The position numbers and the translations under genes are program-made. From assembly GCF_002355415.1 (NCBI RefSeq), contig NZ_AP014936.1:2232001-2296000 (forward strand): a stretch of 64,000 nt of DNA. Reading direction: 5' to 3'. The notes beneath the pieces were generated by a model, which saw only the letters and a program-made list of their open reading frames with translations, was not told where the DNA came from and searched no databases. Every line of letters starts with the position of its first letter. Position 1 is the first letter of the stretch. Shown in pieces: positions 1 to 8,497 of this stretch. Source of the stretch: Sulfurifustis variabilis. Lineage in GTDB: Bacteria > Pseudomonadota > Gammaproteobacteria > Acidiferrobacterales > Sulfurifustaceae.

Positions 1-58
1 CGCCGCGGGGAACGCCGACGAGCCGGGCGGCGCGGGTCAAGGTGAGAAATCGGTCCAT
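1..58 (-). CDS. Partial CDS, N-terminus of a possible DNA-binding or adaptor protein
   Basis: An ATG on the minus strand opens a frame that runs off the left edge of the window. Only 19 residues are visible, MDRFLTLTRAARLVGVPRG. The segment AARLVGVPRG resembles the first helix-turn-helix of MerR-like or excisionase-like proteins. It lies 88 bases downstream of the GGDEF-EAL stop, in the same direction. Function cannot be assigned from so little sequence; the HTH reading is an inference. Confidence 0.4.
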   Translation of the reverse strand, partial: MDRFLTLTRAARLVGVPRG

Positions 59-145
59 TTTCGATAGCCGGCGCCCGAGGGGGCGGGCCTCGACGATAAC
101 TCCGGGTCCGCGGTCGGTCCAGACGACCGCGCGCCCGGCTGCCCG

Positions 146-2395
146 TCAGCCCCGGCCCGGCTCCTCGCCCGATCGGGACGCGCGCGCCGCCAGCGGCCGG
201 ACGTCGCGCAGACGGCGCAGCCGATCCGAGCGGAAGAAACCGGGATCGGGCAGGGCCTCGGCCGGCCGGGCGATGAAGTAGCCCTGCGCGAAATCCGCAC
301 CGATGTCCGATAACAGCTGGAACGTACGCCGATCCTCGACCGACTCGGCGATGGTCTGCTTCCCGAGCGCCTGCGCGATCTGGACGATGGATCGCACCAT
401 GACCTGATCCAGAGCGTCGGCCGATGCCTTCTCGACGAAGGCACCCGATATCTTGATGAACGAGACCGGCAGGTGCTTGAGATAATTCAGCGAGCTGAAC
501 CCCGAACCGAAGTCGTCGAGCGCGAACCGGCAGCCGAGCCGGCCGAGGTCTTCCATCACCCGCCGCGCCTGCTCCACGTGGCGCACGGCCACCTGCTCGG
601 TGATCTCGAACACGAGCGCGGCGCCGGGAACGCGCTGCTGCTTGAGATTGTCGGCGACGACGCGCAGCAGCGCCTCGCCGTCGTCGAACGCCTGGCCCGA
701 GAGGTTCACGAAGAAGGTGGCCTCGCGCCCGGTCGCGCGCAGGCCCGCGTGCATGGCGCAGGCCTGCCGGATCACCCAGTGGTCGAGCTCGAGGAGCATG
801 CCGAAGCGGTTGGCGAGCGGCAGGAACGCCGAGGGCGCCATCAGCTCCCCGTCGGCGCCCGCGAGCCGCAGCAGCAGCTCGTAGCGCTCGCCGCTCGCGT
901 CGTTCAGGCTCACGATGGGCTGTGAGACCAGCTTGAGCGAGTTGTCGCGGATGGCGCCCGCCAGCTGATCCGACCATTCCGGCTCGTGCTGCCGCCGCTC
1001 GCCCTGCGCCTCGTCCGGCTCATCGATCCAGTAGCGGTTGCCGCCGCGCGCCTTGGCCTGCTCGCACGCCGTCTGAGCCCGGTCGAGCGCCTGCTCGATC
1101 GAGCGCGTGCCGTCGAGAACGGCGATGCCGATGCTCGCCGCGATGCCGAACGATTCCTCGCGCTCCACGAAGTGGAAGTCCTGGATGACCTGATTGATCG
1201 AGCGCGCGACCTTGATGGCGCCTTCGCGATTGACCCGGCGCACGAGCGCGACGAACTCGTCGCCGCCGACGCGCGCGAGCAGGTCGTTCTCGCGAATGTG
1301 CGCGCGCAGGATGCCGGCGATCTGCCCCAGCAACCGGTCTCCCGCGCCGTGGCCCAGCGCGTCGTTGATCCGCCTGAAACCGTCGAGATCGATGTACAGC
1401 ACCGCGTGCGCCCCACCCTCCCTGCCCAGTCGCCCGCGCTCGAGCTCGAGCTGGCGCCCGAGGTAGCGTCGATTCGCGAGCCCGGTCAGGGAATCGCACT
1501 CCGCGCGCCGGAGCGCCTGCTCGCGCTGCCGCAGCAGGCCGATCGTCGCGCTCAGCGCCTCGCGAATGGCCGCGATCTCGCGGTCGCCGCCGTCGCCCAT
1601 GTGCACCTCGGTCTCGCCGCGCGCCAGCCGCGCGAGCGGCTCCTGGAGGGCGATAAGGGGGGCAAGCGCCTTGCGGATCATGTGTCGGCCCATGAACAGC
1701 GCGAGGAGGAAAACGGCGGCCAGCGCGACGCTGCCCGCGATCAGGCTCTTGAGGAACGCCGCGCGCTCGTGCCCGGGATCGAGGCCGAAGTCGATGTAGC
1801 CGATCACCCGGACGGCCTCGGCACGCGCACCCTGCTGCAGATCCCGCAGCCCGACGGCCGGGAGCGCGCGGATGCGAACCGGCGCGATGATCCGCACGAT
1901 GCCGACATGGTTTCCGGCCCCCTGCACGAGGAAGGGTGCGTCCTGGGTCGCGACCTCGTTCGCCGCCTGCGTTTCTTCGGGCGTCAGCTCCGCGGGCGCG
2001 AACCGTTCGCGTCCGTCCTTGACGTACTCGCCGAGCAGGCGTTCGCCCTTGGCATCGTAGTAGCGCACGTAGGCGATCTCGGGGTGCTGCGCCAGTTCCC
2101 CGGCGATCTCCTGCATGATCGGATCCCGGCGCGGGGAGAGATAGAGCGGCGTTCCCTGCTCGTCCAGCTCGGCGAGCCACTGCGCCGCCTGCTTGCGCAG
2201 ACTGTCCTCGACCAGCTGTCCGCCCGTCCACCAGAGACCGGCGAGCGTGAGCACGCAGGCGCCGAGGATGCCGACGCCGAGCCAGCCGAGCAGCCGGTCG
2301 AGCAGGCTGCGCCCCGGCGGGACATCCGGGCTCCGTCCGCGCGCGGAATCCTCCGGATTCGAGCGCGCTTCGACACCCCTCTCGTCAAAAGACAT
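146..2395 (-). CDS. Membrane-bound GGDEF-EAL protein (c-di-GMP turnover) with periplasmic sensor and HAMP
   Basis: The 749-residue protein has a transmembrane helix near residues 36-57, a periplasmic domain to about 212, a second helix near 215-237 and a HAMP linker. GGDEF and EAL domains follow. The GGDEF motif is intact (377-381) and is preceded by an RxxD inhibitory site (368-371), so diguanylate cyclase activity with product feedback is expected. The EAL signature reads ELLLR (506-510), keeping the metal-binding Glu. DDFGSG is present, but the usual KID is KIS, so the phosphodiesterase may be weakened. The start overlaps the stop of the upstream binding lipoprotein by 11 bases, so the two are translationally coupled. 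The lipoprotein probably supplies the ligand signal to the periplasmic domain; that is inference. Confidence 0.9.
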   Translation of the reverse strand: MSFDERGVEARSNPEDSARGRSPDVPPGRSLLDRLLGWLGVGILGACVLTLAGLWWTGGQLVEDSLRKQAAQWLAELDEQGTPLYLSPRRDPIMQEIAGELAQHPEIAYVRYYDAKGERLLGEYVKDGRERFAPAELTPEETQAANEVATQDAPFLVQGAGNHVGIVRIIAPVRIRALPAVGLRDLQQGARAEAVRVIGYIDFGLDPGHERAAFLKSLIAGSVALAAVFLLALFMGRHMIRKALAPLIALQEPLARLARGETEVHMGDGGDREIAAIREALSATIGLLRQREQALRRAECDSLTGLANRRYLGRQLELERGRLGREGGAHAVLYIDLDGFRRINDALGHGAGDRLLGQIAGILRAHIRENDLLARVGGDEFVALVRRVNREGAIKVARSINQVIQDFHFVEREESFGIAASIGIAVLDGTRSIEQALDRAQTACEQAKARGGNRYWIDEPDEAQGERRQHEPEWSDQLAGAIRDNSLKLVSQPIVSLNDASGERYELLLRLAGADGELMAPSAFLPLANRFGMLLELDHWVIRQACAMHAGLRATGREATFFVNLSGQAFDDGEALLRVVADNLKQQRVPGAALVFEITEQVAVRHVEQARRVMEDLGRLGCRFALDDFGSGFSSLNYLKHLPVSFIKISGAFVEKASADALDQVMVRSIVQIAQALGKQTIAESVEDRRTFQLLSDIGADFAQGYFIARPAEALPDPGFFRSDRLRRLRDVRPLAARASRSGEEPGRG

Positions 2396-3341
2396 ACGCG
2401 CCTCCCTGCAGAGGCCGCGGCACGGTCAGACCGAGGTGCCGAGCCACGAGTGGATTGATCTCGACGCGCGCCCGCGTGAGCGCGAGCACGTCGTCCCGTT
2501 TCTTGCCGCCGAGTCCGTTGATCTGCGCGATGACCTGCTCCGCCACGTCTCCGTACTCGCTCTCCACGCTGAGAAGCGCGCCGTAGGGGAGCAGCTGCGG
2601 GCTGAACGCGAGCACGCTCATGCCCTGCCTCACGCTGTGGGAAAGCGCCTCGCGCAAGACCTCGGCGCTGAGCACCTGTCGGTCCGGCGCCAGCCACACG
2701 CCCTGGATTCCGCGATCGAGTCGCTTCACGGCGTACAGCAGCTCCTTGTCGGAACGCACCTCAACGTGCTCGAGCTCGAGCTGCGCGCGCTTTGCGGCGG
2801 CGCGCGCTTCATCCGCCAGTTCCTTGAGGCCCGGGCCGGTGAGCAGCGCCACCCGCCGCAGCCGCGGATCCAGCAGCTTCCACGCCTGAAGCTGTTTCGC
2901 CGCCGGCGGCATCGCCTTTACGCCCCGGCGGGCAAGCCCGGCGTCCGTTCCGTCGTAGTTGTAAACCTGGCAGAAAACCACGGGGCGCGCGGAGATCAGC
3001 GTGGCGGCGTGCAGCGCCTCCGGCCCGATGGCGACGATCGGAACGCCGCGTTCGACTTCGAGTGCGTCGACCATCTGGCGCGGATCGAACGCGCTCCCCC
3101 CGAGCCGGTAGACGACGGGTGTCGGATACAGACGTTGTACGAGTATCTCGGCCACCCCTTCGTACGCGGGGAGGGCATCGCTGACGAGAATGGCGACACG
3201 GCCGGGCGGTGCCGGCTCTCCGTCCATGCGGTCCGGGCGCGTCCCGAACTGGGCGCAACCGGCGAGAACGGCGAGCAGCAACCACAAAGGCAGGAGGGGC
3301 GGTCGAGCGCGCGCGCCGGTCCGGCAGGATGCTTCCGCCAT
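2385..3341 (-). CDS. ABC-transporter-type substrate-binding lipoprotein
   Basis: The 318-residue protein has a hydrophobic signal followed by a lipobox (LAVLAGC), so Cys at about residue 28 should be lipidated and the protein anchored in the periplasm. The rest resembles the ABC substrate-binding protein family typified by TrpX/PF04392 (alpha/beta fold, phrases such as VAILVSDALPAYEGVAE and VPIVAIGPEAL). No permease or ATPase gene lies nearby. Instead it is fused by an 11-base overlap to a membrane GGDEF-EAL gene. The likely role is therefore ligand capture for signalling rather than import. Specificity is unknown. Confidence 0.8.
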   Translation of the reverse strand: MAEASCRTGARARPPLLPLWLLLAVLAGCAQFGTRPDRMDGEPAPPGRVAILVSDALPAYEGVAEILVQRLYPTPVVYRLGGSAFDPRQMVDALEVERGVPIVAIGPEALHAATLISARPVVFCQVYNYDGTDAGLARRGVKAMPPAAKQLQAWKLLDPRLRRVALLTGPGLKELADEARAAAKRAQLELEHVEVRSDKELLYAVKRLDRGIQGVWLAPDRQVLSAEVLREALSHSVRQGMSVLAFSPQLLPYGALLSVESEYGDVAEQVIAQINGLGGKKRDDVLALTRARVEINPLVARHLGLTVPRPLQGGAYVF

Positions 3342-3425
3342 GGTTCTCGCCCCCTTGGAACTCTTATTAGTCGCCCGCGTTACCCGGCTGTTCTGTTCGT
3401 TGACTTCCGTGTCCCACGCGTTCGA

Positions 3426-3454
3426 AGTCTAGCCGCTGACCCCCTCATCGACAA
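3426..3454 (-). promoter_or_regulatory. Candidate sigma-70 promoter for the lipoprotein/GGDEF-EAL operon
   Basis: On the minus strand a -35 hexamer TTGTCG (3454-3449) and a -10 hexamer TAGACT (3431-3426) are separated by exactly 17 bases. Each matches four of six consensus positions. The predicted start lies near 3419, about 78 bases upstream of the lipoprotein ATG at 3341. It is the only such pair noticed in this gap. Confidence 0.4.
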
Positions 3455-3483
3455 CGCAATATCCGCGTTTTTACAGGTGTTGG

Positions 3484-4158
3484 CTAATGCCGTTCATCGG
3501 CCATCCGCTCGCGTACGGCCGCTAAGTCCCGGACGAAACGCGCATATTCCAGGTGGCGCGCGTCGTGGTCGATCACGCGCAGTATCGCGGACGGATGAAG
3601 GGTGACGAAGGCACAATCGGCGATTCCCGCCTTCAGGAACCGTCCGCGACAGTCCTTGATCCGCACCGTGCGACCGAAGACGGCGCGGGCGGCGGTGCTC
3701 CCCAGGCACACGACGACGCGCGGACGAACGACCGCGATCTCCGCGACGAGCCAGGGGTTGCAGGCGTCGATCTCTCCCTCGCGCGGCCGCTGATGCAAGC
3801 GGCGCTTGCCGCGCGCGGCCCACTTGAAGTGCTTCACTGCGTTGGTGATGTAGACCGATTCGCGTGGAATGCCCGCATCGGCGAGCGCGCGCTCGAGCAG
3901 CCGGCCGGCGGGTCCGACAAAGGGGTGGCCTTCGCGGTCCTCGCGGTCACCCGGCTGCTCGCCGACGAGCACGAGCTGCGCCGAGCGGGCGCCCTCCCCG
4001 AAAACCGTCTGCGTCGCGTTGCGGTAGAGGTCGCAGCCGGTACATCCGGCGGCGGCCCGGCGCAGCGCCGCAAGACCGAGGCGCGCGGGCACGAAGGCCG
4101 CGGCCGAACGCGGACGGCTTGCGCGGCTGTCGCCGCCGGCGTTAGCCCTTGTCTTCAT
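3484..4158 (-). CDS. udgX: UdgX-type uracil-DNA glycosylase (covalent uracil-DNA binding)
   Basis: The 224-residue family 4-like uracil-DNA glycosylase has four Cys for an Fe-S cluster (39, 42, 133, 151), motif A GEQPGDREDREGHPFVGPAG (66-85) and motif B HPSAILR (188-194). The insertion KRRLHQRP (118-125) is the diagnostic R-loop of UdgX. In the Mycobacterium enzyme its His becomes covalently joined to the abasic sugar after uracil excision; here this is His122. The downstream half is well conserved. The gene starts inside the end of the hydrogenase protease gene (17-base overlap), so it is cotranscribed with it, although no functional link is obvious. Confidence 0.88.
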   Translation of the reverse strand: MKTRANAGGDSRASRPRSAAAFVPARLGLAALRRAAAGCTGCDLYRNATQTVFGEGARSAQLVLVGEQPGDREDREGHPFVGPAGRLLERALADAGIPRESVYITNAVKHFKWAARGKRRLHQRPREGEIDACNPWLVAEIAVVRPRVVVCLGSTAARAVFGRTVRIKDCRGRFLKAGIADCAFVTLHPSAILRVIDHDARHLEYARFVRDLAAVRERMADERH

Positions 4159-4636
4159 CGAGCCAGCCCTTCACCTCGTCGACCACCTGTACGGTCAGAC
4201 GCGCCAGGGCGGCATCCATCGCGGAACCGGGCGCGGCCTGTCCACCCGTTTCACCGATCTCCACTCCGTACAGAATCAGCCGCCCGGGGACGACGCCGAG
4301 CTGTCGCGCCAGCGCGACCGTCTCCGCCACGCCGAAGTGGTGTGTCGACGCCGGGTGCGACCCGCCCGCGCGGGCGATCGTCTCCTCCTCGAGCCGATGC
4401 ACCGTGCCGAACGCGGCACCGGTGACCATGCCGTCGATCAGCACAACCGCTTTCGCGCCGTGCCAAAGATCGATCAGTCGCGCACCCGGACGGTCCGCCG
4501 CCCGTAGCGCGATGCGCTTCGCCTGGGCGCGCACGTACGGGTCCTGCCGGAGGGCGGCAATGGCCTCCAGACCAAGCCGGTCATCTCCGTAAGGAGAACC
4601 GATTCCTATGATGAGCACGGCCGGAGTGGCGGACAT
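4142..4636 (-). CDS. Hydrogenase maturation protease (HycI/HupD family)
   Basis: The 164-residue endopeptidase removes the C-terminal tail of a [NiFe] hydrogenase large subunit after nickel insertion. Visible family marks are GIGSPYGDDRLG near the N-terminus with the nickel-binding acidic residue, VLIDGM in the middle, and THHFG, all typical of the M52 fold. ATG at 4636 (MSATPAVLIIG) is preferred over an upstream TTG at 4657. It lies about 1.1 kb from, and divergent to, the hydBGDA genes, whose large subunit ends in a cleavable tail, so that is its probable substrate. A second protease gene sits with the Isp-type hydrogenase. Confidence 0.85.
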   Translation of the reverse strand: MSATPAVLIIGIGSPYGDDRLGLEAIAALRQDPYVRAQAKRIALRAADRPGARLIDLWHGAKAVVLIDGMVTGAAFGTVHRLEEETIARAGGSHPASTHHFGVAETVALARQLGVVPGRLILYGVEIGETGGQAAPGSAMDAALARLTVQVVDEVKGWLDEDKG

Positions 4637-4714
4637 CGGTCTAGGGCGCTTTCCCAATTGGGCACGGTGCGGATCGCGCTATTAAATAGAGAGGGCTCCC
4701 CTGCACGCAAGGCG

Positions 4715-5482
4715 ATGGAACACCGAGTCCTGCATCTCCCGCGCTCCGATTGCCGCATCCTGCTCGAACGTCAGGGTCCTTCTCTGGGCCTGTGGCGTGC
4801 CGCCGAAGTGGCGGTCCTGCGGGAGCAACGGTTTGCGCCACCCGTGCTGGACCTGGGCTGCGGCGACGGCCTCGTCACGTCGCTGGTGCTGCGCCGCGTG
4901 GACTACGGCGTCGATCCCTCGATCGCGGCGCTCGCTCGGGCGGACGCGCTCGGTCTGTACGGAGAGTTGATCGCGCGTCCCGTCGAGCACGCCGGCATCG
5001 CGCCGGGAAGCATCGGCACGGTCCTCAGCAACTCGGTGCTGGAGCACCTGCCGGACCCGGCGCTCGTGCTCCGTGCCGTCGCGCGCCTGCTCCGGTCCGG
5101 CGGACGGCTCGTCTTCACCACACCGAGCGAAGGTTTCTCGCCGTCGCTCGGGCTACCCTTCGACGCCTATCGGCGCTGGCGCAACCGGACCTACGGCCAC
5201 CTGAACCTGTGGAGTCCGGAACGCTGGAGGAGCGAGCTCGATCGGGCGGGTCTGTCGGTCGAATACGTCCGCGCTTATCTGCGTCCTTCCCTCGTCCGTC
5301 TCTGGGATCTGATCGATCTCCCACAGCAGCTGCGCCTTCGACATGCGGCTCCTTTCGGCGCCTTGTGGCGTCGCCTCCCGGCGGCAGCCCTCGAATACCT
5401 GGCGGCCCGGCTGTCGGCGTGCGACCTCGCGGCGCCGCCTCCCGGCGGCGGGCAGTTGATCGTGGCATGCAAGGCGGCATGA
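4715..5482 (+). CDS. Class I SAM-dependent methyltransferase
   Basis: The 255-residue protein has the SAM-binding motif I VLDLGCGDGLVTSLVL, an acidic VDPS turn and the post-motif SNSVLEHLPDP typical of Methyltransf_11 enzymes. The substrate is not evident. The C-terminal half (FDAYRRWRNRTYGHLNLWSPERW) resembles methyltransferases found with cell-surface or lipid genes. ATG at 4715 is preceded by AAGG and is preferred to a TTG at 4658, which would overlap the divergent protease promoter region. It stands alone between the protease and the hyd operon. Confidence 0.75.
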   Translation: MEHRVLHLPRSDCRILLERQGPSLGLWRAAEVAVLREQRFAPPVLDLGCGDGLVTSLVLRRVDYGVDPSIAALARADALGLYGELIARPVEHAGIAPGSIGTVLSNSVLEHLPDPALVLRAVARLLRSGGRLVFTTPSEGFSPSLGLPFDAYRRWRNRTYGHLNLWSPERWRSELDRAGLSVEYVRAYLRPSLVRLWDLIDLPQQLRLRHAAPFGALWRRLPAAALEYLAARLSACDLAAPPPGGGQLIVACKAA

Positions 5483-5681
5483 CACTCGTGGCTGACACCT
5501 CTCGTGGCGGCACTCGCACGAGGAGCGGGCGGCACTCCGCTGCGGGGATGGCACGCCTGCCCGAGACCCGAACAAGACCGCGCAGGCCTCGGGGCTGACG
5601 TCGCGTGCAACGCGGCGCCGCATTGCGGACACGCCTCCGCTCCGCGAGCCCAGCGGCGGCGCTCGACTCCGGTTCGCTTCC

Positions 5682-5687
5682 TATCAT
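5682..5687 (+). promoter_or_regulatory. Candidate -10 element upstream of hydBGDA
   Basis: TATCAT lies 38 bases before the hydB start, in the 243-base gap after the methyltransferase. GGAG precedes the hydB ATG by a few bases. No convincing -35 partner is seen at 16-18 bases, so an activator may be required. This is a weak call. Confidence 0.25.
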
Positions 5688-5725
5688 CCGGTCTTTGCGT
5701 TAGTGTCTGACGCGGGTCCGGAGAC

Positions 5726-6835
5726 ATGCAGACCGCGAGGCTCGCAAAAGAACGGCTGGACGATCTGGTTCGCCTGCTGCGGGAGCGCGGCTACCGCGTC
5801 CTTGGACCCAGGGTGCGCGCGGGCGCGGTCATGCTCGACGAAATCGACAGCGCGGCCGACCTGCCGCGCGGCGTCAAAAGCGCGCAGGAGCCGGGCAGCT
5901 ATCGCCTCGTGGACAGCGCGGACGGACGCTACTTCGACTTCGTCAACGGTCCGGAATCGCTCAAGCGGCTGCTGTTCGCGCCGGAGGAAACGCTCTGGAC
6001 CGTAACCGACGGCGAGGTGCGCTTCAACGAAGCCGCCGCCGAGGCGCCGCCCACGGCGGTCATCGGCGCGCGCGCCTGCGACATCGCCGGGATGCGGGTG
6101 CAGGACCGCACGTTTCTCGCCGGGCAATACTCTTCCCATACGGACCCGTACTACGCGGCGCGGCGCGAGAAACTGTTCCTCGTCGCGGTCAACTGCACGC
6201 GCTCGGCCGGCACCTGCTTCTGTGCCTCCATGGGTACGGGGCCGCGGGTGCGCGAGGCGTTCGATCTCGCGCTCACGGAGCTCGACGATTGCTTTCTGGT
6301 TGAGGCTGGGAGCGCGGCCGGCGAGAACGTCGCGAAGCAGCTGCCGCTCGTGAACGCGCCGGCGTCCGATCGCGCGGCCGCCGACCGCGCCATCGAGGGC
6401 GCGGCGAAGAGCCAGGTACGCCGGCTCGACTCGGACGGTATCTACGAGCTTCTCTTCAACAACCTCGAGCACCCGCGCTGGGACGACGTGGCCTCGCGCT
6501 GTCTCTCGTGCGCCAACTGCGTCATGGTCTGCCCGACCTGCTTCTGTCACAAGGAGCACGACGAGACCGGCCTCGACGGCGCGCAATCGGCGCACAAGCG
6601 CCAGTGGGATGCCTGCTTCACGCTCGGGCATGGCTCGGTGCACGGCGCGCGCCTGCGCCCGCAGATTCGCCAGCGTTACCGCCAATGGCTCACGCACAAG
6701 GTCGCGTCGTGGATACCGCAGTTCGGGGTGTCGGGTTGCGTGGGCTGCGGGCGCTGCATCACCTGGTGTCCGACCGGAATCGACCTCACGGAGGAAGTCG
6801 CGGCCATTCGGGCCACGCCGGGGTTGCGGGGATGA
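5726..6835 (+). CDS. hydB: Group 3b [NiFe] hydrogenase beta subunit (iron-sulfur, electron transfer)
   Basis: The 369-residue protein matches HydB of sulfhydrogenase I (Pyrococcus-type) and related bacterial group 3b enzymes. It carries CNTR/GTCFCASMG-type cysteines in the middle and two C-terminal ferredoxin clusters: CLSCANCVMVCPTC and CVGCGRCITWCPTG. It should pass electrons between the NiFe catalytic half (delta/alpha) and the flavoprotein gamma subunit. It is first in a tightly packed operon with the order beta-gamma-delta-alpha, the same as hydBGDA of Pyrococcus. Its stop overlaps the gamma start as ATGA. No signal peptide is present, so it is cytoplasmic. Confidence 0.92.
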   Translation: MQTARLAKERLDDLVRLLRERGYRVLGPRVRAGAVMLDEIDSAADLPRGVKSAQEPGSYRLVDSADGRYFDFVNGPESLKRLLFAPEETLWTVTDGEVRFNEAAAEAPPTAVIGARACDIAGMRVQDRTFLAGQYSSHTDPYYAARREKLFLVAVNCTRSAGTCFCASMGTGPRVREAFDLALTELDDCFLVEAGSAAGENVAKQLPLVNAPASDRAAADRAIEGAAKSQVRRLDSDGIYELLFNNLEHPRWDDVASRCLSCANCVMVCPTCFCHKEHDETGLDGAQSAHKRQWDACFTLGHGSVHGARLRPQIRQRYRQWLTHKVASWIPQFGVSGCVGCGRCITWCPTGIDLTEEVAAIRATPGLRG

Positions 6836-7680
6836 GCGCGGTGGCACGCAACCCCTATCTGCCGATGACGGCCGAGGTCGTCGAGCGGATCGAGGAAGCG
6901 CCGGACGTCTACACCCTGCGCGTGCGCCTGCGCCACGCGGCCGAACGCGCCGCCTACCGCTTCGCTCCCGGCCAGTTCAACATGCTCTATCTCTTCGGGG
7001 TGGGCGAGGTTCCGATCTCGATCTCCTCCGATCCGGACGAACACGAGCTCGTCGACCATACGATCCGCGCCGTGGGGCGCGTGACCGAGGGACTGGTCCG
7101 CCTCGGGCCGGGCGCACGACTGGGTCTCCGGGGGCCGTTCGGCACCGGCTGGCCGTTCGCCGTCGCGCAGGGACGCGCCCTCCTCATGATCACGGGCGGT
7201 CTGGGCTGCGCCCCGACCAACTCCGCGATCGAGTACGCCATCAAGCGCCGCTCGCAGTACGGCCCCATCACGATCGCGCACGGCGTGAAGCGGCCCCAGG
7301 ATCTCATCTACGGCGCGCGCTTTGCTGCCTGGGAAAAGGCGCCCGACACCCGCGTGCTCCTTTCGGCCGACCGCCCGGACCCGAACTGGCGGGGACGCAG
7401 CGGGCTCGTCACCGCCCTGCTCGACGAGATCGATCCGGGTCTCATCCGGGACGGCTTCACCCTGATGTGCGGGCCGGAGCCGATGATGCGCTCGGTGGCC
7501 GAGAACTTGCTCAAGCGCGGCGCCGCGCTCGAGCGCATCTACCTCTCGCTCGAGCGCAACATGCAATGCGCGCTCGGGCACTGCGGGAACTGTCAGTTCG
7601 GCAAGGAGTTCCTGTGCAAGGACGGCCCGGTCTTTCCGTATGCCCGCGTGCGCGCGCTGCTGCCGGTGGGAGGCTACTGA
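6832..7680 (+). CDS. hydG: Group 3b [NiFe] hydrogenase gamma subunit (FAD/NAD(P)-binding diaphorase)
   Basis: The 282-residue protein belongs to the ferredoxin-NADP reductase-like superfamily. It has an FAD-binding barrel (FAPGQFNMLYLFGVGEVPISISS), an NAD(P)-binding half (MITGGLGCAPTNSAIEYAI) and CGPEPMM. A C-terminal [2Fe-2S] motif follows, C-x4-C-x2-C-x8-C (CALGHCGNCQFGKEFLC). It links H2 oxidation or evolution to NAD(P)(H). Its ATG overlaps the hydB stop by 4 bases, and hydD begins 2 bases after its own stop, so the subunits are translationally coupled. Confidence 0.92.
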   Translation: MSAVARNPYLPMTAEVVERIEEAPDVYTLRVRLRHAAERAAYRFAPGQFNMLYLFGVGEVPISISSDPDEHELVDHTIRAVGRVTEGLVRLGPGARLGLRGPFGTGWPFAVAQGRALLMITGGLGCAPTNSAIEYAIKRRSQYGPITIAHGVKRPQDLIYGARFAAWEKAPDTRVLLSADRPDPNWRGRSGLVTALLDEIDPGLIRDGFTLMCGPEPMMRSVAENLLKRGAALERIYLSLERNMQCALGHCGNCQFGKEFLCKDGPVFPYARVRALLPVGGY

Positions 7681-7681
7681 G

Positions 7682-8497
7682 ATGGCGAAGCCGCGCGTCG
7701 CGGTGCACAAGTTCACGTCCTGCGACGGCTGTCAGCTGCAGTTTCTGACCCTGGAAGCCGAGCTGCTCACGCTCGCCGACCGGGTCGAGATCGTTCATTT
7801 CTGGGAGGCCTCGAGCGACATCGGACCCGGCCCCTACGACGTGTCCTTCCTCGAGGGCTCGGTTTCGACCGAGGAGAACCTGGAGCGCGTGCGCGAGATC
7901 CGCGCCGTGAGCCAGGTCGTGATCGCGATCGGCGCCTGCGCCGCGGCCGGCGGAATCCAGGCGCTGCGCAACCGCCACCGGCACGAGGACTTCCTCAAGG
8001 CCGCCTACCCGCAACCGGAACACATCGATTCGCTTCCGCACTCCACGGCGTTCAGCGATCACATCAGGGTCGACTACGCGCTCCCCGGCTGCCCGCCCGA
8101 TCAGGGCGAGCTGAAGCGCGTGCTCGCCGACCTGCTCGCCGGCGTAAGGCCGCGCGTGCCCGACGAGTCGGTGTGCATGGAGTGCAAGCGCGCCGGCAAC
8201 GTCTGCGTGCTCGTCGCCAGCGGCGAGCCGTGCATGGGGCCGGTCACGCGCATCGGTTGCGGCGCCCTCTGCCCCGCCCACGAACGCGACTGCTACGGCT
8301 GCTTCGGTCCACAGGCCGGCGGCAATCCGGTCGCGCTCGGGCGGCGCTTTCTGGGCCTCGGTCTTTCCGGGGACGCGATCGCGCGCCGCTATCGCTTCAT
8401 CTACAACTGGGATCCGACCTTTCGCGAGGCGGCGGAAATCTGGGAAAAGGCGGCCGACGAGCACGCGCCGCTGCCCGGCCCCGGCGAGGTGCCGTGA
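7682..8497 (+). CDS. hydD: Group 3b [NiFe] hydrogenase small (delta) subunit
   Basis: The 271-residue small subunit lacks a Tat signal, as expected for the cytoplasmic group 3b type. The proximal-cluster ligands appear in TSCDGCQLQFL, GACAAAGGIQ and LPGCPP. Two further C-terminal clusters are suggested by CMECKRAGNVC, GEPCMGPVTRIGCGALCPA and RDCYGCFGP. It docks on the alpha subunit and conducts electrons to HydB. Its TGA is shared with the GTG start of hydA (GTGA). Confidence 0.93.
   Translation: MAKPRVAVHKFTSCDGCQLQFLTLEAELLTLADRVEIVHFWEASSDIGPGPYDVSFLEGSVSTEENLERVREIRAVSQVVIAIGACAAAGGIQALRNRHRHEDFLKAAYPQPEHIDSLPHSTAFSDHIRVDYALPGCPPDQGELKRVLADLLAGVRPRVPDESVCMECKRAGNVCVLVASGEPCMGPVTRIGCGALCPAHERDCYGCFGPQAGGNPVALGRRFLGLGLSGDAIARRYRFIYNWDPTFREAAEIWEKAADEHAPLPGPGEVP

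Noticed and set aside
986..2458. Long plus-strand open frame across the GGDEF-EAL gene
   Set aside because: It is the antisense of a clear GGDEF-EAL protein, with no motif and a Glu/Arg-rich composition typical of shadow frames in G+C-rich DNA. Many similar frames elsewhere (for example 14807-16294, 16116-18005, 22804-25467, 33659-35845) were dropped for the same reason.
5560..5580. Sigma-54-like TGGCAC upstream of hydB
   Set aside because: The GC dinucleotide required 10 bases after GG is absent, so it is not a -24/-12 promoter.
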